Below, one piece after another: positions 9,323 through 18,883 of a DNA stretch of 64,000 nucleotides. The position numbers were made by a program, and so were the translations under genes. A model generated the notes under the pieces. The model worked only from the letters and a program-made list of their open reading frames with translations, had not been told where the DNA came from and made no database searches. How positions within the stretch are numbered: the first letter of the stretch is position 1; every line of letters begins with the position of its first letter. This DNA is from Caryophanales bacterium (lineage in GTDB: Bacteria > Bacillota > Bacilli > Exiguobacteriales > Exiguobacteriaceae): positions 1-64,000 of the forward strand of contig CABIYO010000011.1 in assembly GCA_902362975.1 (NCBI GenBank). The letters are read 5' to 3'.

Positions 9323-9540
9323 TGATTCGCGTCACGGCATTTCGCGGTGAGGAGTTCGTGCTGAACGCTTTGCTCATCGAAACGGTGAAGGCAGAGCCCG
9401 ACACGATCATCCAATTGTTTAATGGCAAAACGTATCTCGTAAAAGAAACGAAAGATCAAATCATTGAACGAACTGAAGCCTTTTACCGCTCAATCGGTTT
9501 AGTCGGAACGATGTTCACAAGAGGTGAAGAAGATGAGTGA
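9322..9540 (+). CDS. swrD: Swarming motility protein SwrD (FlbD family)
   Basis: A 72-residue FlbD-family protein located between flgE and fliL, as in B. subtilis, where SwrD raises flagellar power for swarming. It starts MIRVTAFRGEEFVLNALLIETVKAEP and contains the FNGKTYLVKET segment typical of the family. ATG overlaps the flgE TGA by one base, which suggests coupling, and its end overlaps fliL. Confidence 0.88.
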   Translation: MIRVTAFRGEEFVLNALLIETVKAEPDTIIQLFNGKTYLVKETKDQIIERTEAFYRSIGLVGTMFTRGEEDE

Positions 9541-9985
9541 AGAAGAAAAGAAAAAAGGTGGCGGCCTGAAGGTCGTGATCATCTTGCTTGTCGTCCTGCT
9601 CGTTATGGGCGGTGCCGGATTTATGACGTACAAATATGTCTTTGGGGATAACGTCACTGCTAAAACGAAACCAGTCACAGCTGAAGAGTTGGCAGAACGG
9701 AGTTTCATGACCGATGACATGACGACGAACATTCAAGACGAGCGTTTCATCAACGTTCAATTTACAATCGTCACAGATTCGGCTGAAACGAAAGAGAATT
9801 TAGAACTACGCAAGTTCCAAGTGCACAACGTCATTTTAGGTGATTTATCCGGGATGACGAAAGCCCAATTGGCAACGAAAGAGGATATGCAAAAGTTCGA
9901 ACAAACATTACGAGAACAACTTAACGGACTGCTTGAAGAAGGTGAAGTCCAACGCGTCTATATGACGAAGAAAATTATTCAGTGA
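9533..9985 (+). CDS. fliL: Flagellar basal body-associated protein FliL
   Basis: About 150 residues, a single-pass membrane protein that surrounds the stator and stabilises motor function. A Lys-rich N-terminus is followed by one membrane helix (VVIILLVVLLVMGGAGFMTY, residues about 13-32) and an external domain containing INVQFTIVTDSAETKENLELR. GTG 9524 is in frame, but ATG 9533 lies 6 bases after GAGGTG and fits homologues. It is coupled to swrD by an 8-base overlap. Confidence 0.92.
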   Translation: MSEEEKKKGGGLKVVIILLVVLLVMGGAGFMTYKYVFGDNVTAKTKPVTAEELAERSFMTDDMTTNIQDERFINVQFTIVTDSAETKENLELRKFQVHNVILGDLSGMTKAQLATKEDMQKFEQTLREQLNGLLEEGEVQRVYMTKKIIQ

Positions 9986-9994
9986 GGTGGCATC

Positions 9995-10984
9995 ATGGGA
10001 GAAGTACTGTCTCAACAAGAAATTGATGCCTTACTATCTGCTTTAAGCAGTGGGGATGTCGAGGCAGACTCCTTTCTCGCGCAAGAGGAAGAGAGGAAAG
10101 TTCGACAATACGACTTCAAGCGAGCCGTTCGATTTTCAAAAGACCAAATTCGCAGCTTAACTCGGATTCACGAGCATTTCACACGGATGCTGACGACATT
10201 TTTCTCGGCCCAACTTCGCACGTACGTTCAGTTTTCGGTCAACTCGGTCGAACAATTACCGTACGATGAATTCATTCATTCCATTCCGAGCATGACGATG
10301 ATCAACTTGATTGAGGCGCCACCGTTAAACGGGCGATTCATCATCGAGGTCAATCCGAACATCTCCTACGCGATGTTAGACCGATTACTCGGTGGTCCCG
10401 GTGTCGTGATGGACAAAATTGAATCGTTCACCGAAATCGAGATGCGGATTTTGACGCAATTATACAAACGGGCGTTTTCGACTTATGGGGATGCTTGGGA
10501 ATCGATTGCTGAGATTAAAGCAGAAATGTCAGCTGTTGAAGTGAATCCGCAGTTCCTGCAACTCGTCTCACCAAACGAAACGGTCGTCTTGATTTCAATC
10601 GGTGTGACGATTGGTGAAGTGAGCGGAACGATCAACGTCTGTCTGCCATTCGTGACAATCGAACCGGTATTGTCCAAATTATCAAGTCATTACTGGATGC
10701 AGGAAGCGAATCGACGTAATGCGAGTCAATCGAGCAAGGAACCGCTTAAAGCCCAATTGATGAACTCGACGGTTGAGGTCGTATCCTTACTTGGTGAGAC
10801 GACGATCACATTTGGAGATTTGTTGCATCTGGAAGTCGGAGATTGTTTGGCACTCGATCAATTAGCAAAAGAACCTCTGTCCGTCATGGTGGGGGAAAAT
10901 AAAGTATTTAAAGGGCAGGTCGGTGTGAGCGGGAAGCGAATGGCGGTTCAAGTGCTTCACCGTGTGAAGGAGGAAGAGCAATGA
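9995..10984 (+). CDS. fliM: Flagellar motor switch protein FliM
   Basis: A 329-residue C-ring protein. The N-terminal motif LSQQEIDALLSAL is the binding site for phosphorylated CheY. The middle domain is CheC-like and the C-terminal about 75 residues form the FliN-like SpoA domain. ATG 9995 follows GAGGTGG. The stop overlaps the fliY start by 4 bases, so the two CheY-responsive switch proteins are probably made in fixed ratio. Confidence 0.96.
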   Translation: MGEVLSQQEIDALLSALSSGDVEADSFLAQEEERKVRQYDFKRAVRFSKDQIRSLTRIHEHFTRMLTTFFSAQLRTYVQFSVNSVEQLPYDEFIHSIPSMTMINLIEAPPLNGRFIIEVNPNISYAMLDRLLGGPGVVMDKIESFTEIEMRILTQLYKRAFSTYGDAWESIAEIKAEMSAVEVNPQFLQLVSPNETVVLISIGVTIGEVSGTINVCLPFVTIEPVLSKLSSHYWMQEANRRNASQSSKEPLKAQLMNSTVEVVSLLGETTITFGDLLHLEVGDCLALDQLAKEPLSVMVGENKVFKGQVGVSGKRMAVQVLHRVKEEEQ

Positions 10985-12111
10985 GTGAGATGCTGTCACA
11001 AGATGAAATTGATGCGTTATTACGCGGTACAAGCGACAATACGCCGACGCCAGAAGTCGATGCGAAAGAAGAACATTTAGATTCGATGGAGAGCGATGCA
11101 CTCGGAGAAATTGGGAATATTTCATTCGGGAACTCGGCAACGGCCCTGTCGACATTATTACAACAAAAAGTTGAAATCACGACACCGGTTGTCAGTGAAG
11201 TGAGAATTGAAGAGTTACGTGAACGCTATCCCACTCCTCACGTGGCGCTTCGAGTAGGCTACACAGAAGGAATCCAAGGGGAAAACGTCCTCGTCTTGAC
11301 TCGCGAAGATGCGGCCATCATCTCTGACCTCATGTTAGGCGGAAGTGGAGAGAATGTCGATCCGGAGAACCTTGATGAGATTCGGTTGTCGGCTGTTCAA
11401 GAAGCCATGAACCAAATGATGGGAGCGGCCGCAACGTCTTTATCGACGGTATTTTCAAAGAAAATTGACATCTCGCCACCTCTTATTGAAGTGTTTGATG
11501 TGACAAAGAATCAGACAATCATCGATCGCCTTGAACTATGGGAGACGATGGTACTTATTGAGTTCAATCTCAAGGTAGGTACGTTGATCAATTCAACAAT
11601 CGTTCAGATCGCACCGATTCAATTTGGAAAGCAATTAGTCGACGAGTTGATGAAAGCGACTGGAGAGGTCCAAGCGGCACCGAAACCGGTAAAAGCGCAA
11701 CCGCAAGCGGAAGCACCGAAACCACAGCCGCAAGTACAACAACCAGCACAGTCCGGTGTCCCACAACCAAACAAGCAAAAATCTATGCCGGAAGTAGCTG
11801 TGAGCCAAGCAGAATTCATGCCGCTCCAATCACCCGCATCACAAGAAGCGGCCCCGGCGAACCTTGGGTTGTTGTATGATGTCCCGTTAAACGTGACAGT
11901 AGAATTAGGAAGAACAAAAAAATCCGTTCGGGAAGTACTTGAGTTATCACAAGGCTCCATCATTGAACTCGACAAACTAGCGGGTGAGCCGGTAGACATT
12001 TATGTCAACCAACAGCGAATCGCTAGAGGAGAAGTCGTTGTCATTGAAGAAAACTTTGGGGTACGTGTAACAGAAATTATTCAACCGCATGAGCGGATCG
12101 GAATCGTTTAA
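10981..12111 (+). CDS. fliY: Motor switch phosphatase FliY (CheC-FliN fusion)
   Basis: A 376-residue C-ring component that also dephosphorylates CheY-P. Domains in order: an N-terminal CheY-binding peptide (MLSQDEIDALLRG); a CheC-like phosphatase domain with two E/D-x3-N active sites (DALGEIGNISFGNSATAL near residue 37 and VQEAMNQMMGAAATSL near 140); a Pro/Gln/Ala-rich linker (about 224-280); and a C-terminal FliN domain starting near LLYDVPLNVTVEL. The full FliY form, rather than plain FliN, is typical of Bacillus-type motors. Confidence 0.95.
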   Translation: MSEMLSQDEIDALLRGTSDNTPTPEVDAKEEHLDSMESDALGEIGNISFGNSATALSTLLQQKVEITTPVVSEVRIEELRERYPTPHVALRVGYTEGIQGENVLVLTREDAAIISDLMLGGSGENVDPENLDEIRLSAVQEAMNQMMGAAATSLSTVFSKKIDISPPLIEVFDVTKNQTIIDRLELWETMVLIEFNLKVGTLINSTIVQIAPIQFGKQLVDELMKATGEVQAAPKPVKAQPQAEAPKPQPQVQQPAQSGVPQPNKQKSMPEVAVSQAEFMPLQSPASQEAAPANLGLLYDVPLNVTVELGRTKKSVREVLELSQGSIIELDKLAGEPVDIYVNQQRIARGEVVVIEENFGVRVTEIIQPHERIGIV

Positions 12112-12124
12112 GGAGGAATTTAGA

Positions 12125-12490
12125 ATGAGTGCAAAAGTATTAGTAGTGGATGACGCAGCGTTCATGCGTATGATGATCAAGGACATTTTGACAAAGAACG
12201 GATATGACGTAGTAGGTGAGGCAGAAAACGGCGCGGACGCTGTAGCGAAATACCGTGAACTCACACCGGATCTCGTCACACTTGATATCACGATGCCTGA
12301 GATGGATGGACTCGCAGCATTGAAAGAAATTCGTAGTTTCGACTCGAATGCGAAAATCATCATGTGCTCAGCGATGGGACAACAAGCGATGGTCATCGAT
12401 GCCATTCAAGCTGGCGCAAAAGACTTCATCGTCAAGCCTTTCAATGCAGAACGTGTTATCGAAGCAGTCTCTAAAACGGTCGCACAATGA
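12125..12490 (+). CDS. cheY: Chemotaxis response regulator CheY
   Basis: A 121-residue single receiver domain. The acidic pocket D9/D10, phosphoacceptor D54 (LDITMPEMDG), switch residue S82 (MCSAMG) and K104 (IVKPFN) are all present. CheA phosphorylates it and CheY-P binds FliM/FliY; in Bacillus-type systems it favours counter-clockwise rotation. The frame is open from 12089, but ATG 12125 follows AAGGAGG with ideal spacing. The stop overlaps the fliO start. Confidence 0.96.
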   Translation: MSAKVLVVDDAAFMRMMIKDILTKNGYDVVGEAENGADAVAKYRELTPDLVTLDITMPEMDGLAALKEIRSFDSNAKIIMCSAMGQQAMVIDAIQAGAKDFIVKPFNAERVIEAVSKTVAQ

Positions 12491-12981
12491 AGAAATGGTG
12501 GTTGATTATTCTCCTCGTGGCCGGGCTCTCTGTTCCGGTCACGGTTGAGGCCGCCACCGTAGACCAGCAATTCGAGCAACAACAGACAGATGAACAGGAA
12601 AGTAACGTTCCGACGACAGCGTCAACCATTGGCAATGGCGTGAAAGTCGTGTTGAGTCTCGTGGTCGTGGTCGGCGGATTTATCGTTTTGATGCGTTGGC
12701 TCAGTTCTAAAACACAAGGCGTGAAAGCGACTCAACATATGAAACATCTCGGAGGCGTCCCGCTCGGAAAAGACCGTTCCGTCCAGCTCGTGAAGCTCGG
12801 TGACCAAGTGTATGTTCTCGGTGTCGGCGATTCGATTCAACTGATCGATCGACTCGATGCGGACACGATGGAGGAAGAGCAAACGGAATCCTTGTCACTC
12901 CGAACGTCAAATTCGAATGCATTTTTAGAAACCTTTAAGAAACAACTTGCTCAACTAGAAGAAGTGAGGAAGAAATCATGA
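12487..12981 (+). CDS. fliO: Flagellar biosynthetic protein FliO (FliZ type)
   Basis: A 164-residue accessory protein for assembly of the FliP export gate. It has an N-terminal signal-like helix (residues 3-20, ending near VEA), an external Gln-rich stretch, one membrane helix at about 49-70 (VKVVLSLVVVVGGFIVLM) and a cytoplasmic FliO domain (LGKDRSVQLVKLGDQVYVLGV). It is shorter than B. subtilis FliZ as I recall that protein. It overlaps cheY and fliP by 4 bases each. Confidence 0.9.
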   Translation: MKKWWLIILLVAGLSVPVTVEAATVDQQFEQQQTDEQESNVPTTASTIGNGVKVVLSLVVVVGGFIVLMRWLSSKTQGVKATQHMKHLGGVPLGKDRSVQLVKLGDQVYVLGVGDSIQLIDRLDADTMEEEQTESLSLRTSNSNAFLETFKKQLAQLEEVRKKS

Positions 12982-13643
12982 CGACGTTTGAGCAATTGAT
13001 CAATTTAGAAACACCGGACAGTACGTCGACATCCATCAAGATTTTGATTTTGTTGACATTGCTGACGCTCGCACCATCCTTTTTAATTTTGATGACTTGC
13101 TTTACCCGGGTCGTGGTCGTCTTGTCATTCATTCGACCGGCACTCGGTACACAGCAAACGCCACCGAACCAATTGATTGTCGGATTGGCACTGTTCATCA
13201 CACTGTTCGTCATGTCTCCCGTTCTCTCTGATTTGAACGAGAACGCATTGAAACCGTACCTCGATGACAAGATTTCACAAGATGAGGCGTTCGATGAGGC
13301 AAGTGGGACGATGAAAGAGTTCATGTCGAAATATACAAGACAAGAAGATTTACAATTGTTCTTAAAGTATGGGAATTACGAGCAGCCGGAGACGCTTGAG
13401 GATGTGCCGCTCCTCGCTTTGGTACCTGCTTACGCGATCAGTGAGTTGAAGACCGCTTTCCAAATCGGCTTCATGATCTTCTTACCGTTTTTGATCATTG
13501 ATATGGTAGTCGCAAGTGTCCTCATGTCGATGGGAATGATGATGCTTCCTCCAGTCATGATTGCATTGCCGTTTAAATTATTGTTGTTTGTATTGGTCGA
13601 TGGCTGGCACTTGATCGTGGAATCATTGCTTAGAAGTATGTAG
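12978..13643 (+). CDS. fliP: Flagellar export gate protein FliP
   Basis: A 221-residue polytopic membrane protein, the main subunit of the FliP5Q4R1 export gate. The conserved block LAPSFLILMTCFTRVVVVLSF (residues about 34-54) and the C-terminal SVLMSMGMMMLPPVMIALPFK are diagnostic. Four hydrophobic segments are visible. Spacing to fliQ is 11 bases with GGGGGAACG upstream of ATG 13655. Confidence 0.96.
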   Translation: MTTFEQLINLETPDSTSTSIKILILLTLLTLAPSFLILMTCFTRVVVVLSFIRPALGTQQTPPNQLIVGLALFITLFVMSPVLSDLNENALKPYLDDKISQDEAFDEASGTMKEFMSKYTRQEDLQLFLKYGNYEQPETLEDVPLLALVPAYAISELKTAFQIGFMIFLPFLIIDMVVASVLMSMGMMMLPPVMIALPFKLLLFVLVDGWHLIVESLLRSM

Positions 13644-13654
13644 GGGGAACGGAC

Positions 13655-13927
13655 ATGACACAAGAAATGGTCATCTATTTGGCGACAGAGAGTGTGTGGA
13701 CCTTATTAAAAATATCAATGCCACTTCTGCTCATCTCACTGATTGTCGGTCTCGTGATCTCGATTTTACAGGCCACGACTCAAATTCAAGAACAAACATT
13801 ATCGTTCGTTCCGAAAATTATCTCGGTCTTCATCGGTCTCGTCATCTTTGGACCGTGGATGCTTCAACAGATTGAAGGGTTCACACGTTTGATCTTTGAG
13901 TTGATGGTCGAGGTTGCATCGAAATGA
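13655..13927 (+). CDS. fliQ: Flagellar export gate protein FliQ
   Basis: A 90-residue protein with two membrane helices. The family signature ISLIVGLVISILQATTQIQEQTL is present at about residues 28-50. It wraps the FliP/FliR core of the export gate. It overlaps fliR by 4 bases (ATGA). Confidence 0.96.
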   Translation: MTQEMVIYLATESVWTLLKISMPLLLISLIVGLVISILQATTQIQEQTLSFVPKIISVFIGLVIFGPWMLQQIEGFTRLIFELMVEVASK

Positions 13928-14694
13928 ATGCGGTCGACTTCATCAGTATGTATGGGTTAACATTCGCACGACTGTCTGGCTTTTTTGTCAGTGTCCCGTT
14001 GTTCTCGACGAGACAATTACCGGTCATGCACCGCGTTGGGTTCAGTGCGTTTTTAGCGTATTACGCAATGTTCACACTGACCGAGCCAATCCAGATGACG
14101 AATGCGTTCGTCCTGCAAGTCGTCTATGAAGTCATGATCGGACTTTTACTTGGACTGTTAATCAACATTCTATTTTTTGCACCACAAATTGCCGGTGGGG
14201 TCATCGATTTACAGCTCGGATTAGCGATGGCATCCGCATACGATCCGATGTTTGGTGGTCAATCGCCATTGATTGGACGATTTTATTATATTTTTACGCT
14301 GTTCATTTTGTTGACGAGCAACCTGCATCTTCTGCTGATTGATGGCATTTATTATAGCTTTCAAATCTATCCGCCTGGTCAACCGATGATCAACTTTACC
14401 GAAGCCTCATTGATGATGGCCGTGAAAGTCGTCACCATGACCATGATGGTCGCGTTACAATTGGCGTTGCCGATGATGGCTTCCTTGCTACTTGTTGATT
14501 TAGCCCTCGGATTTTTAGCGAAGTCAGCGCCACAGTTCAATATCTTTGCCATCGGATTTTCATTTAAACTTATCGCCGGCTTTGCCGTTATGGTTTTATT
14601 GATGGGACTGACATTGACAGGGATCAGCCAGTTCATCCCGCTATTACAAGAAGTGATGCACGACTTTATGCTCATATTAGGAGACGCCTCATGA
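13924..14694 (+). CDS. fliR: Flagellar export gate protein FliR
   Basis: A 256-residue, very hydrophobic protein with about six predicted membrane segments; the single FliR subunit completes the export gate. Conserved features are GLTFARLSGFFVSVPLFS near the N-terminus and the central GEVIDLQLGLAMA-like stretch (here GGVIDLQLGLAMASAYDP). ATG overlaps the fliQ TGA and its own stop overlaps flhB ATG. Confidence 0.95.
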   Translation: MNAVDFISMYGLTFARLSGFFVSVPLFSTRQLPVMHRVGFSAFLAYYAMFTLTEPIQMTNAFVLQVVYEVMIGLLLGLLINILFFAPQIAGGVIDLQLGLAMASAYDPMFGGQSPLIGRFYYIFTLFILLTSNLHLLLIDGIYYSFQIYPPGQPMINFTEASLMMAVKVVTMTMMVALQLALPMMASLLLVDLALGFLAKSAPQFNIFAIGFSFKLIAGFAVMVLLMGLTLTGISQFIPLLQEVMHDFMLILGDAS

Positions 14695-15785
14695 AGAAGC
14701 CTCTATATCCTTTATCGGTCAATCTACAGTTTTTTGCAGGCGAAAAGACAGAAAAAGCGACGCCGCGTAAACGGGAAGACTCCCGAAAGAAGGGGCAAGT
14801 CGCCAAATCAGCCGATTTGACTGGAGCGTTCGCACTTTTTGCGATGTTTCTCATGTTATCTTTTTTCGGTCCCGTGATTGGGCAACAATTGCTTTCATTA
14901 ATCAGCGATTTACTCAGTCCAGAGTATTTATTGTTTAACGTGACGGGCGGCATGTCGGATATGGTCATTGACTTAATGCTCCGTGTCGGTCTGATTTTGG
15001 CTCCGTTCTTTATCGTCGCCGTCGTGTTTGGGATTCTTATCAATTACCTACAAATCGGAACGTTATTTTCTTTAGAAGCCATTCAACCAAAACTAGAGCG
15101 AATCGACCCGATCAAAGGGGTCAAACGCATCGTCAGCATGAAAGCGGTTGTCGAATTTTTAAAGTCCTTATTCAAATTGTTAATCATCCTGACAACCGCA
15201 GTCGCTGTCCTTTGGAAAAATCAGAAAGAACTGTCCCGGATGGCCGTCGAACAAGTTCGTGAATCGATTGTCGCACTTGCGAGTATCACGATCGAACTCG
15301 GACTTTGGGTAAGTGTCGCACTTTTGGCACTCGCATTTCTCGATTTTTTCTATCAACGGTTTGACTTCGAAAAATCAATCCGAATGTCTAAGCAAGATAT
15401 AAAAGACGAATATAAAAATACGGAGGGTGACCCGCTCATCAAATCCAAAATCAAACAGCAACAACGGGAAATGGCGATGCGACGGATGATGCAAGAGATT
15501 CCGAATGCTGATGTCGTCATCACGAACCCGACCCATTACGCGGTTGTCATTCGATATGATGACACAAAAGATTATGCGCCACTCGTCGTCGCCAAAGGGG
15601 TCGACCGGGTCGCCTTTCATATTCGAGATGTCGCAAAAGAACATGATGTGGCGATTGTGGAGAATAAACCACTCGCGCGCGCGCTCTATGCGCAAATCGA
15701 CATCGGTGAAGTGGTAGACGAATCGTTTTATCAAGCCATTGCGGAAGTGCTCGCATTCGTCTATCAAATGAAGCAACCGTCTTGA
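14691..15785 (+). CDS. flhB: Flagellar export switch protein FlhB
   Basis: A 364-residue export gate protein that switches substrate specificity after self-cleavage. The N-terminus LQFFAGEKTEKATPRKRED is diagnostic. Four membrane segments are followed by the cytoplasmic domain with the autocleavage motif NPTH at about residues 279-282. Cleavage between N and P is known for the family. It overlaps fliR by 4 bases, and flhA follows after 10 bases. Confidence 0.96.
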   Translation: MKKPLYPLSVNLQFFAGEKTEKATPRKREDSRKKGQVAKSADLTGAFALFAMFLMLSFFGPVIGQQLLSLISDLLSPEYLLFNVTGGMSDMVIDLMLRVGLILAPFFIVAVVFGILINYLQIGTLFSLEAIQPKLERIDPIKGVKRIVSMKAVVEFLKSLFKLLIILTTAVAVLWKNQKELSRMAVEQVRESIVALASITIELGLWVSVALLALAFLDFFYQRFDFEKSIRMSKQDIKDEYKNTEGDPLIKSKIKQQQREMAMRRMMQEIPNADVVITNPTHYAVVIRYDDTKDYAPLVVAKGVDRVAFHIRDVAKEHDVAIVENKPLARALYAQIDIGEVVDESFYQAIAEVLAFVYQMKQPS

Positions 15786-15795
15786 GGAGGAGTAT

Positions 15796-17820
15796 GTGTT
15801 GGCAGTAAAAGCGAAAGACTTTGCAATTTTGATTGGTGTGTTGATGATTGTCATCATGCTGATCATCCCGCTACCGGGGTTTTTATTAGACTTTTTAATC
15901 ATCGTAAATATTTTGATTGCCATCATGATTCTACTCGTGGCGATGAATGCCCGGGAAGCACTTGACTTCTCCGTATTCCCTTCTCTCTTATTGATTGTGA
16001 CGTTGTTTCGTCTCGGATTGAACGTATCGACGACCCGTTCGATTTTATCAAAAGGCTACGGAGGAGAAGTGATCGAGACGTTCGGTGATTTCGTCATCGG
16101 CGGAAATGTCCTTGTCGGATTTGTCGTCTTTCTGATTCTCGTCATCATTCAATTCGTCGTCATCACGAAAGGTGCGGAGCGTGTATCGGAAGTATCTGCT
16201 CGCTTCACACTCGATGCGATGCCGGGGAAACAGATGGCCATCGATGCCGATTTGAACTCTGGTTTAATTGACGACAAAGAAGCCCAGATGCGTCGCCGTA
16301 AAATTCAAAGCGAGGCGGACTTCTATGGGTCGATGGACGGGGCATCGAAGTTCGTTAAAGGAGATGCCATCGCCGGGATCATTATTGTGACGATCAACTT
16401 GATCTTCGGGATTATCATCGGTGTCGTTCAAATGGGATTACCAGTTGGGGAAGCGTTTCAGACGTTCTCACTCATGACAATCGGGGATGGATTGGTGAGT
16501 CAAATTCCGGCACTCTTGATTTCGACTGCGACCGGGATCATCGTGACCCGTGCTGTCTCGGATGGAAACTTAGGGGAAGACGTAATCGACCAGCTCGGTC
16601 AAAACCCGACGCTTCTGTATATCGCCGGGGCGATTGTCTTCATGCTCGGATTCGTGTCGCCACCCCTTCTTCCGGTGACAATGATCATTGCCGGAACGGC
16701 ATTCTTCGGCGCCTACACGATGCGTCGAAACATCCGTCAGGCGACGGAAGAGCCGATGATTGAAGAAGAACCATCGACAGCGCCGACAGAATCAGTCGTC
16801 TCGCTGTTACAGATTGACTCGATTGAATTTGAATTCGGGTATGGCTTGATTCCACTTGCAGATGAGTCTCAAGGTGGCGACCTGCTAGACCGTGTCGTCA
16901 TGATTCGTCGTCAGCTCGCACTCGAGCTTGGCTTCATCTTACCGACGGTTCGGATTCGTGACCACTTGCAACTGTCACCTAATGCCTACCGGATCAAAGT
17001 GAAAGGGAACGTCGTGGCGGAAGGGGAGTTATTGCTCGACCATTACTTGGCGATGAGCCCAGGAATTGAAGATCCCGAAGTGTACGGAATTGAAACGACA
17101 GAACCAGCGTTTGGGCTTCCTGCCCTTTGGATTGATGAAGAGACACGGACACGTGCAGAAATGAGCGGGTATACCGTCGTCGACCCACCTTCTGTTGTCG
17201 CGACCCATTTGACCGAGACGTTGAAGAAACATGCAGCAGATTTACTCGGTCGGGAAGAGACGAAGCAACTCGTCGAACATTTGAAAGAGACCCATCCGGT
17301 TCTCGTCGAAGATGTGACACCGTCGGTCCTCTCGATTGGCGAAATTCAGAAAGTGTTACGCCACTTACTAAAAGAAAGTGTCTCCATTCGGAACTTGCCG
17401 CTTCTATTCGAAACGATGGCAGACTACGGAAAAGTGACGAAAGATGCGGAAATCTTAGGAGAGTATTGCCGACAAGGGTTGTCCCGTCAATTGACCGATC
17501 AAGTCAAACCACCTGAAGGTCCACTTTATGTCGTGACACTCGGCGGACAGACAGAACAGACCGTGCAGGACGCGGTTCAAAAAACGGAGTTCGGGAACTA
17601 TTTGGCGCTCGACCCAGAGCAAGCTCGAGAGATTATCGAACGCACTGGTGAACAACTATCGATGTTTGAACGATATGGGGCATCGGCTGTGATTTTATGT
17701 TCCCCAACGATTCGTCTGTTCGTTCGTCAATTGCTCGAACGGTATTATCCAGATGTACCGGTATTGGCTTATAACGAATTACTCAGTTCCGTCGAAGTGA
17801 AAAGTATTGGGGTGATTTAA
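15796..17820 (+). CDS. flhA: Flagellar export gate protein FlhA
   Basis: A 674-residue protein forming the nonameric ring of the export apparatus. The N-terminal half has about eight membrane helices with the FHIPEP-family block SARFTLDAMPGKQMAIDADL. The C-terminal half (from about 330) is the cytoplasmic ring that binds chaperone-substrate complexes. GTG 15796 or TTG 15799 is the start; GAGGAGG at 15784-15790 is spaced better for TTG 15799. An out-of-frame ATG at 15794 is ignored. Confidence 0.96.
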   Translation: MLAVKAKDFAILIGVLMIVIMLIIPLPGFLLDFLIIVNILIAIMILLVAMNAREALDFSVFPSLLLIVTLFRLGLNVSTTRSILSKGYGGEVIETFGDFVIGGNVLVGFVVFLILVIIQFVVITKGAERVSEVSARFTLDAMPGKQMAIDADLNSGLIDDKEAQMRRRKIQSEADFYGSMDGASKFVKGDAIAGIIIVTINLIFGIIIGVVQMGLPVGEAFQTFSLMTIGDGLVSQIPALLISTATGIIVTRAVSDGNLGEDVIDQLGQNPTLLYIAGAIVFMLGFVSPPLLPVTMIIAGTAFFGAYTMRRNIRQATEEPMIEEEPSTAPTESVVSLLQIDSIEFEFGYGLIPLADESQGGDLLDRVVMIRRQLALELGFILPTVRIRDHLQLSPNAYRIKVKGNVVAEGELLLDHYLAMSPGIEDPEVYGIETTEPAFGLPALWIDEETRTRAEMSGYTVVDPPSVVATHLTETLKKHAADLLGREETKQLVEHLKETHPVLVEDVTPSVLSIGEIQKVLRHLLKESVSIRNLPLLFETMADYGKVTKDAEILGEYCRQGLSRQLTDQVKPPEGPLYVVTLGGQTEQTVQDAVQKTEFGNYLALDPEQAREIIERTGEQLSMFERYGASAVILCSPTIRLFVRQLLERYYPDVPVLAYNELLSSVEVKSIGVI

Positions 17821-17821
17821 C

Positions 17822-18883
17822 ATGCAGATTAAAAAGTTTACGGCGAAGACCATGACTGAAGCGATGGAGAAAGTGAAACAAGAGCTCGGAGACGAGGCGG
17901 TCATCCTTAACTCACGACAAGTGAAAACGGGATGGTTCGGTCTCTTTGCATCCAAGCAAGTGGAGGTCATCGCAGCGCTTGAAAAAGAACAAGTCGTCAC
18001 AAAGCCACGACAACCTGCCCCTGTTCGGACAGCTCCAACACCTTCACAACCTGTCATCACGCAGACACCACCACGTGTGATTGGAGGAGCGGCACCGAGA
18101 CTACACGCCTCGTTGCAACATGTCGAATCGCTGCTCTCGACAGAATCCTTTGCTGATGAGTCGTGGGAGGAAACGCTGAACGAACTGTACTATACGACAA
18201 AATCTGTAGAAGAAGCTGAACGTTTCGTATACGAACAAGTCAAATCGTCGTTCATTGAACCGCCTGAAGCCAAGCGATATGTCATGGTCGTCGGACCGAC
18301 GGGGGTCGGCAAGACGACTACGCTTGCCAAACTTGCAGCGCACTTCAAGCTGACGGAAGGCAAAACGGTCGGATTGATTACGACCGACACGTACCGAATC
18401 GCTGCCATCGAACAGCTGAAGACGTATGCTGAAATCATGAGTATACCTGTCGAAGTGGCATATGATTTTCATGACTTTAAACGTGCCAAACAATTGTTTG
18501 CTCGTAAAGACATCGTACTGATCGACACGGCGGGACGAAATTTCCGCGACCCGGCTTACGTCGAACAGTTTCATGAACATCACGACTTCACTGAAACAAG
18601 TCTATCGCTCGTGTTGAGTTTGACATCCAAAATAAAGGACATGGATATGATTTATTCGCAATTTGAATCATTGCCTCTTAGCTCACTTATTTTTACGAAG
18701 GCGGACGAGACAAGTGATATCCACGCGATGTACCGTATGGTGAAGAAGAGCGGTCTCCCGGTCGCCTGGATGACAGACGGCCAAGAAGTGCCGGACGATC
18801 TGATTCGGGGACATGCGGACGCATTGACGAAACGACTGTTTGAGAAAGAAGGGTGGACAAGATGGACCAAGCAAGGCGTTTAA
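17822..18883 (+). CDS. flhF: Flagellar SRP-like GTPase FlhF
   Basis: A 353-residue SRP-family GTPase that controls flagellar placement and number. The N-terminal basic/helical region is followed by a Pro/Thr-rich linker (about 58-85). The NG domain has G1 GPTGVGKTTTLAKLA (near residue 158), a DTAGR motif and the TKxD guanine motif in FTKADET. ATG 17822 follows GGGGTGATTTAAC. It overlaps flhG by 22 bases. Confidence 0.94.
   Translation: MQIKKFTAKTMTEAMEKVKQELGDEAVILNSRQVKTGWFGLFASKQVEVIAALEKEQVVTKPRQPAPVRTAPTPSQPVITQTPPRVIGGAAPRLHASLQHVESLLSTESFADESWEETLNELYYTTKSVEEAERFVYEQVKSSFIEPPEAKRYVMVVGPTGVGKTTTLAKLAAHFKLTEGKTVGLITTDTYRIAAIEQLKTYAEIMSIPVEVAYDFHDFKRAKQLFARKDIVLIDTAGRNFRDPAYVEQFHEHHDFTETSLSLVLSLTSKIKDMDMIYSQFESLPLSSLIFTKADETSDIHAMYRMVKKSGLPVAWMTDGQEVPDDLIRGHADALTKRLFEKEGWTRWTKQGV

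Noticed and set aside
15375..15926. 183-codon minus-strand open frame over flhB/flhA
   Set aside because: It is antisense to two well-conserved export genes, and its protein is His/Arg/Phe-rich with no family resemblance, as expected for a shadow frame.
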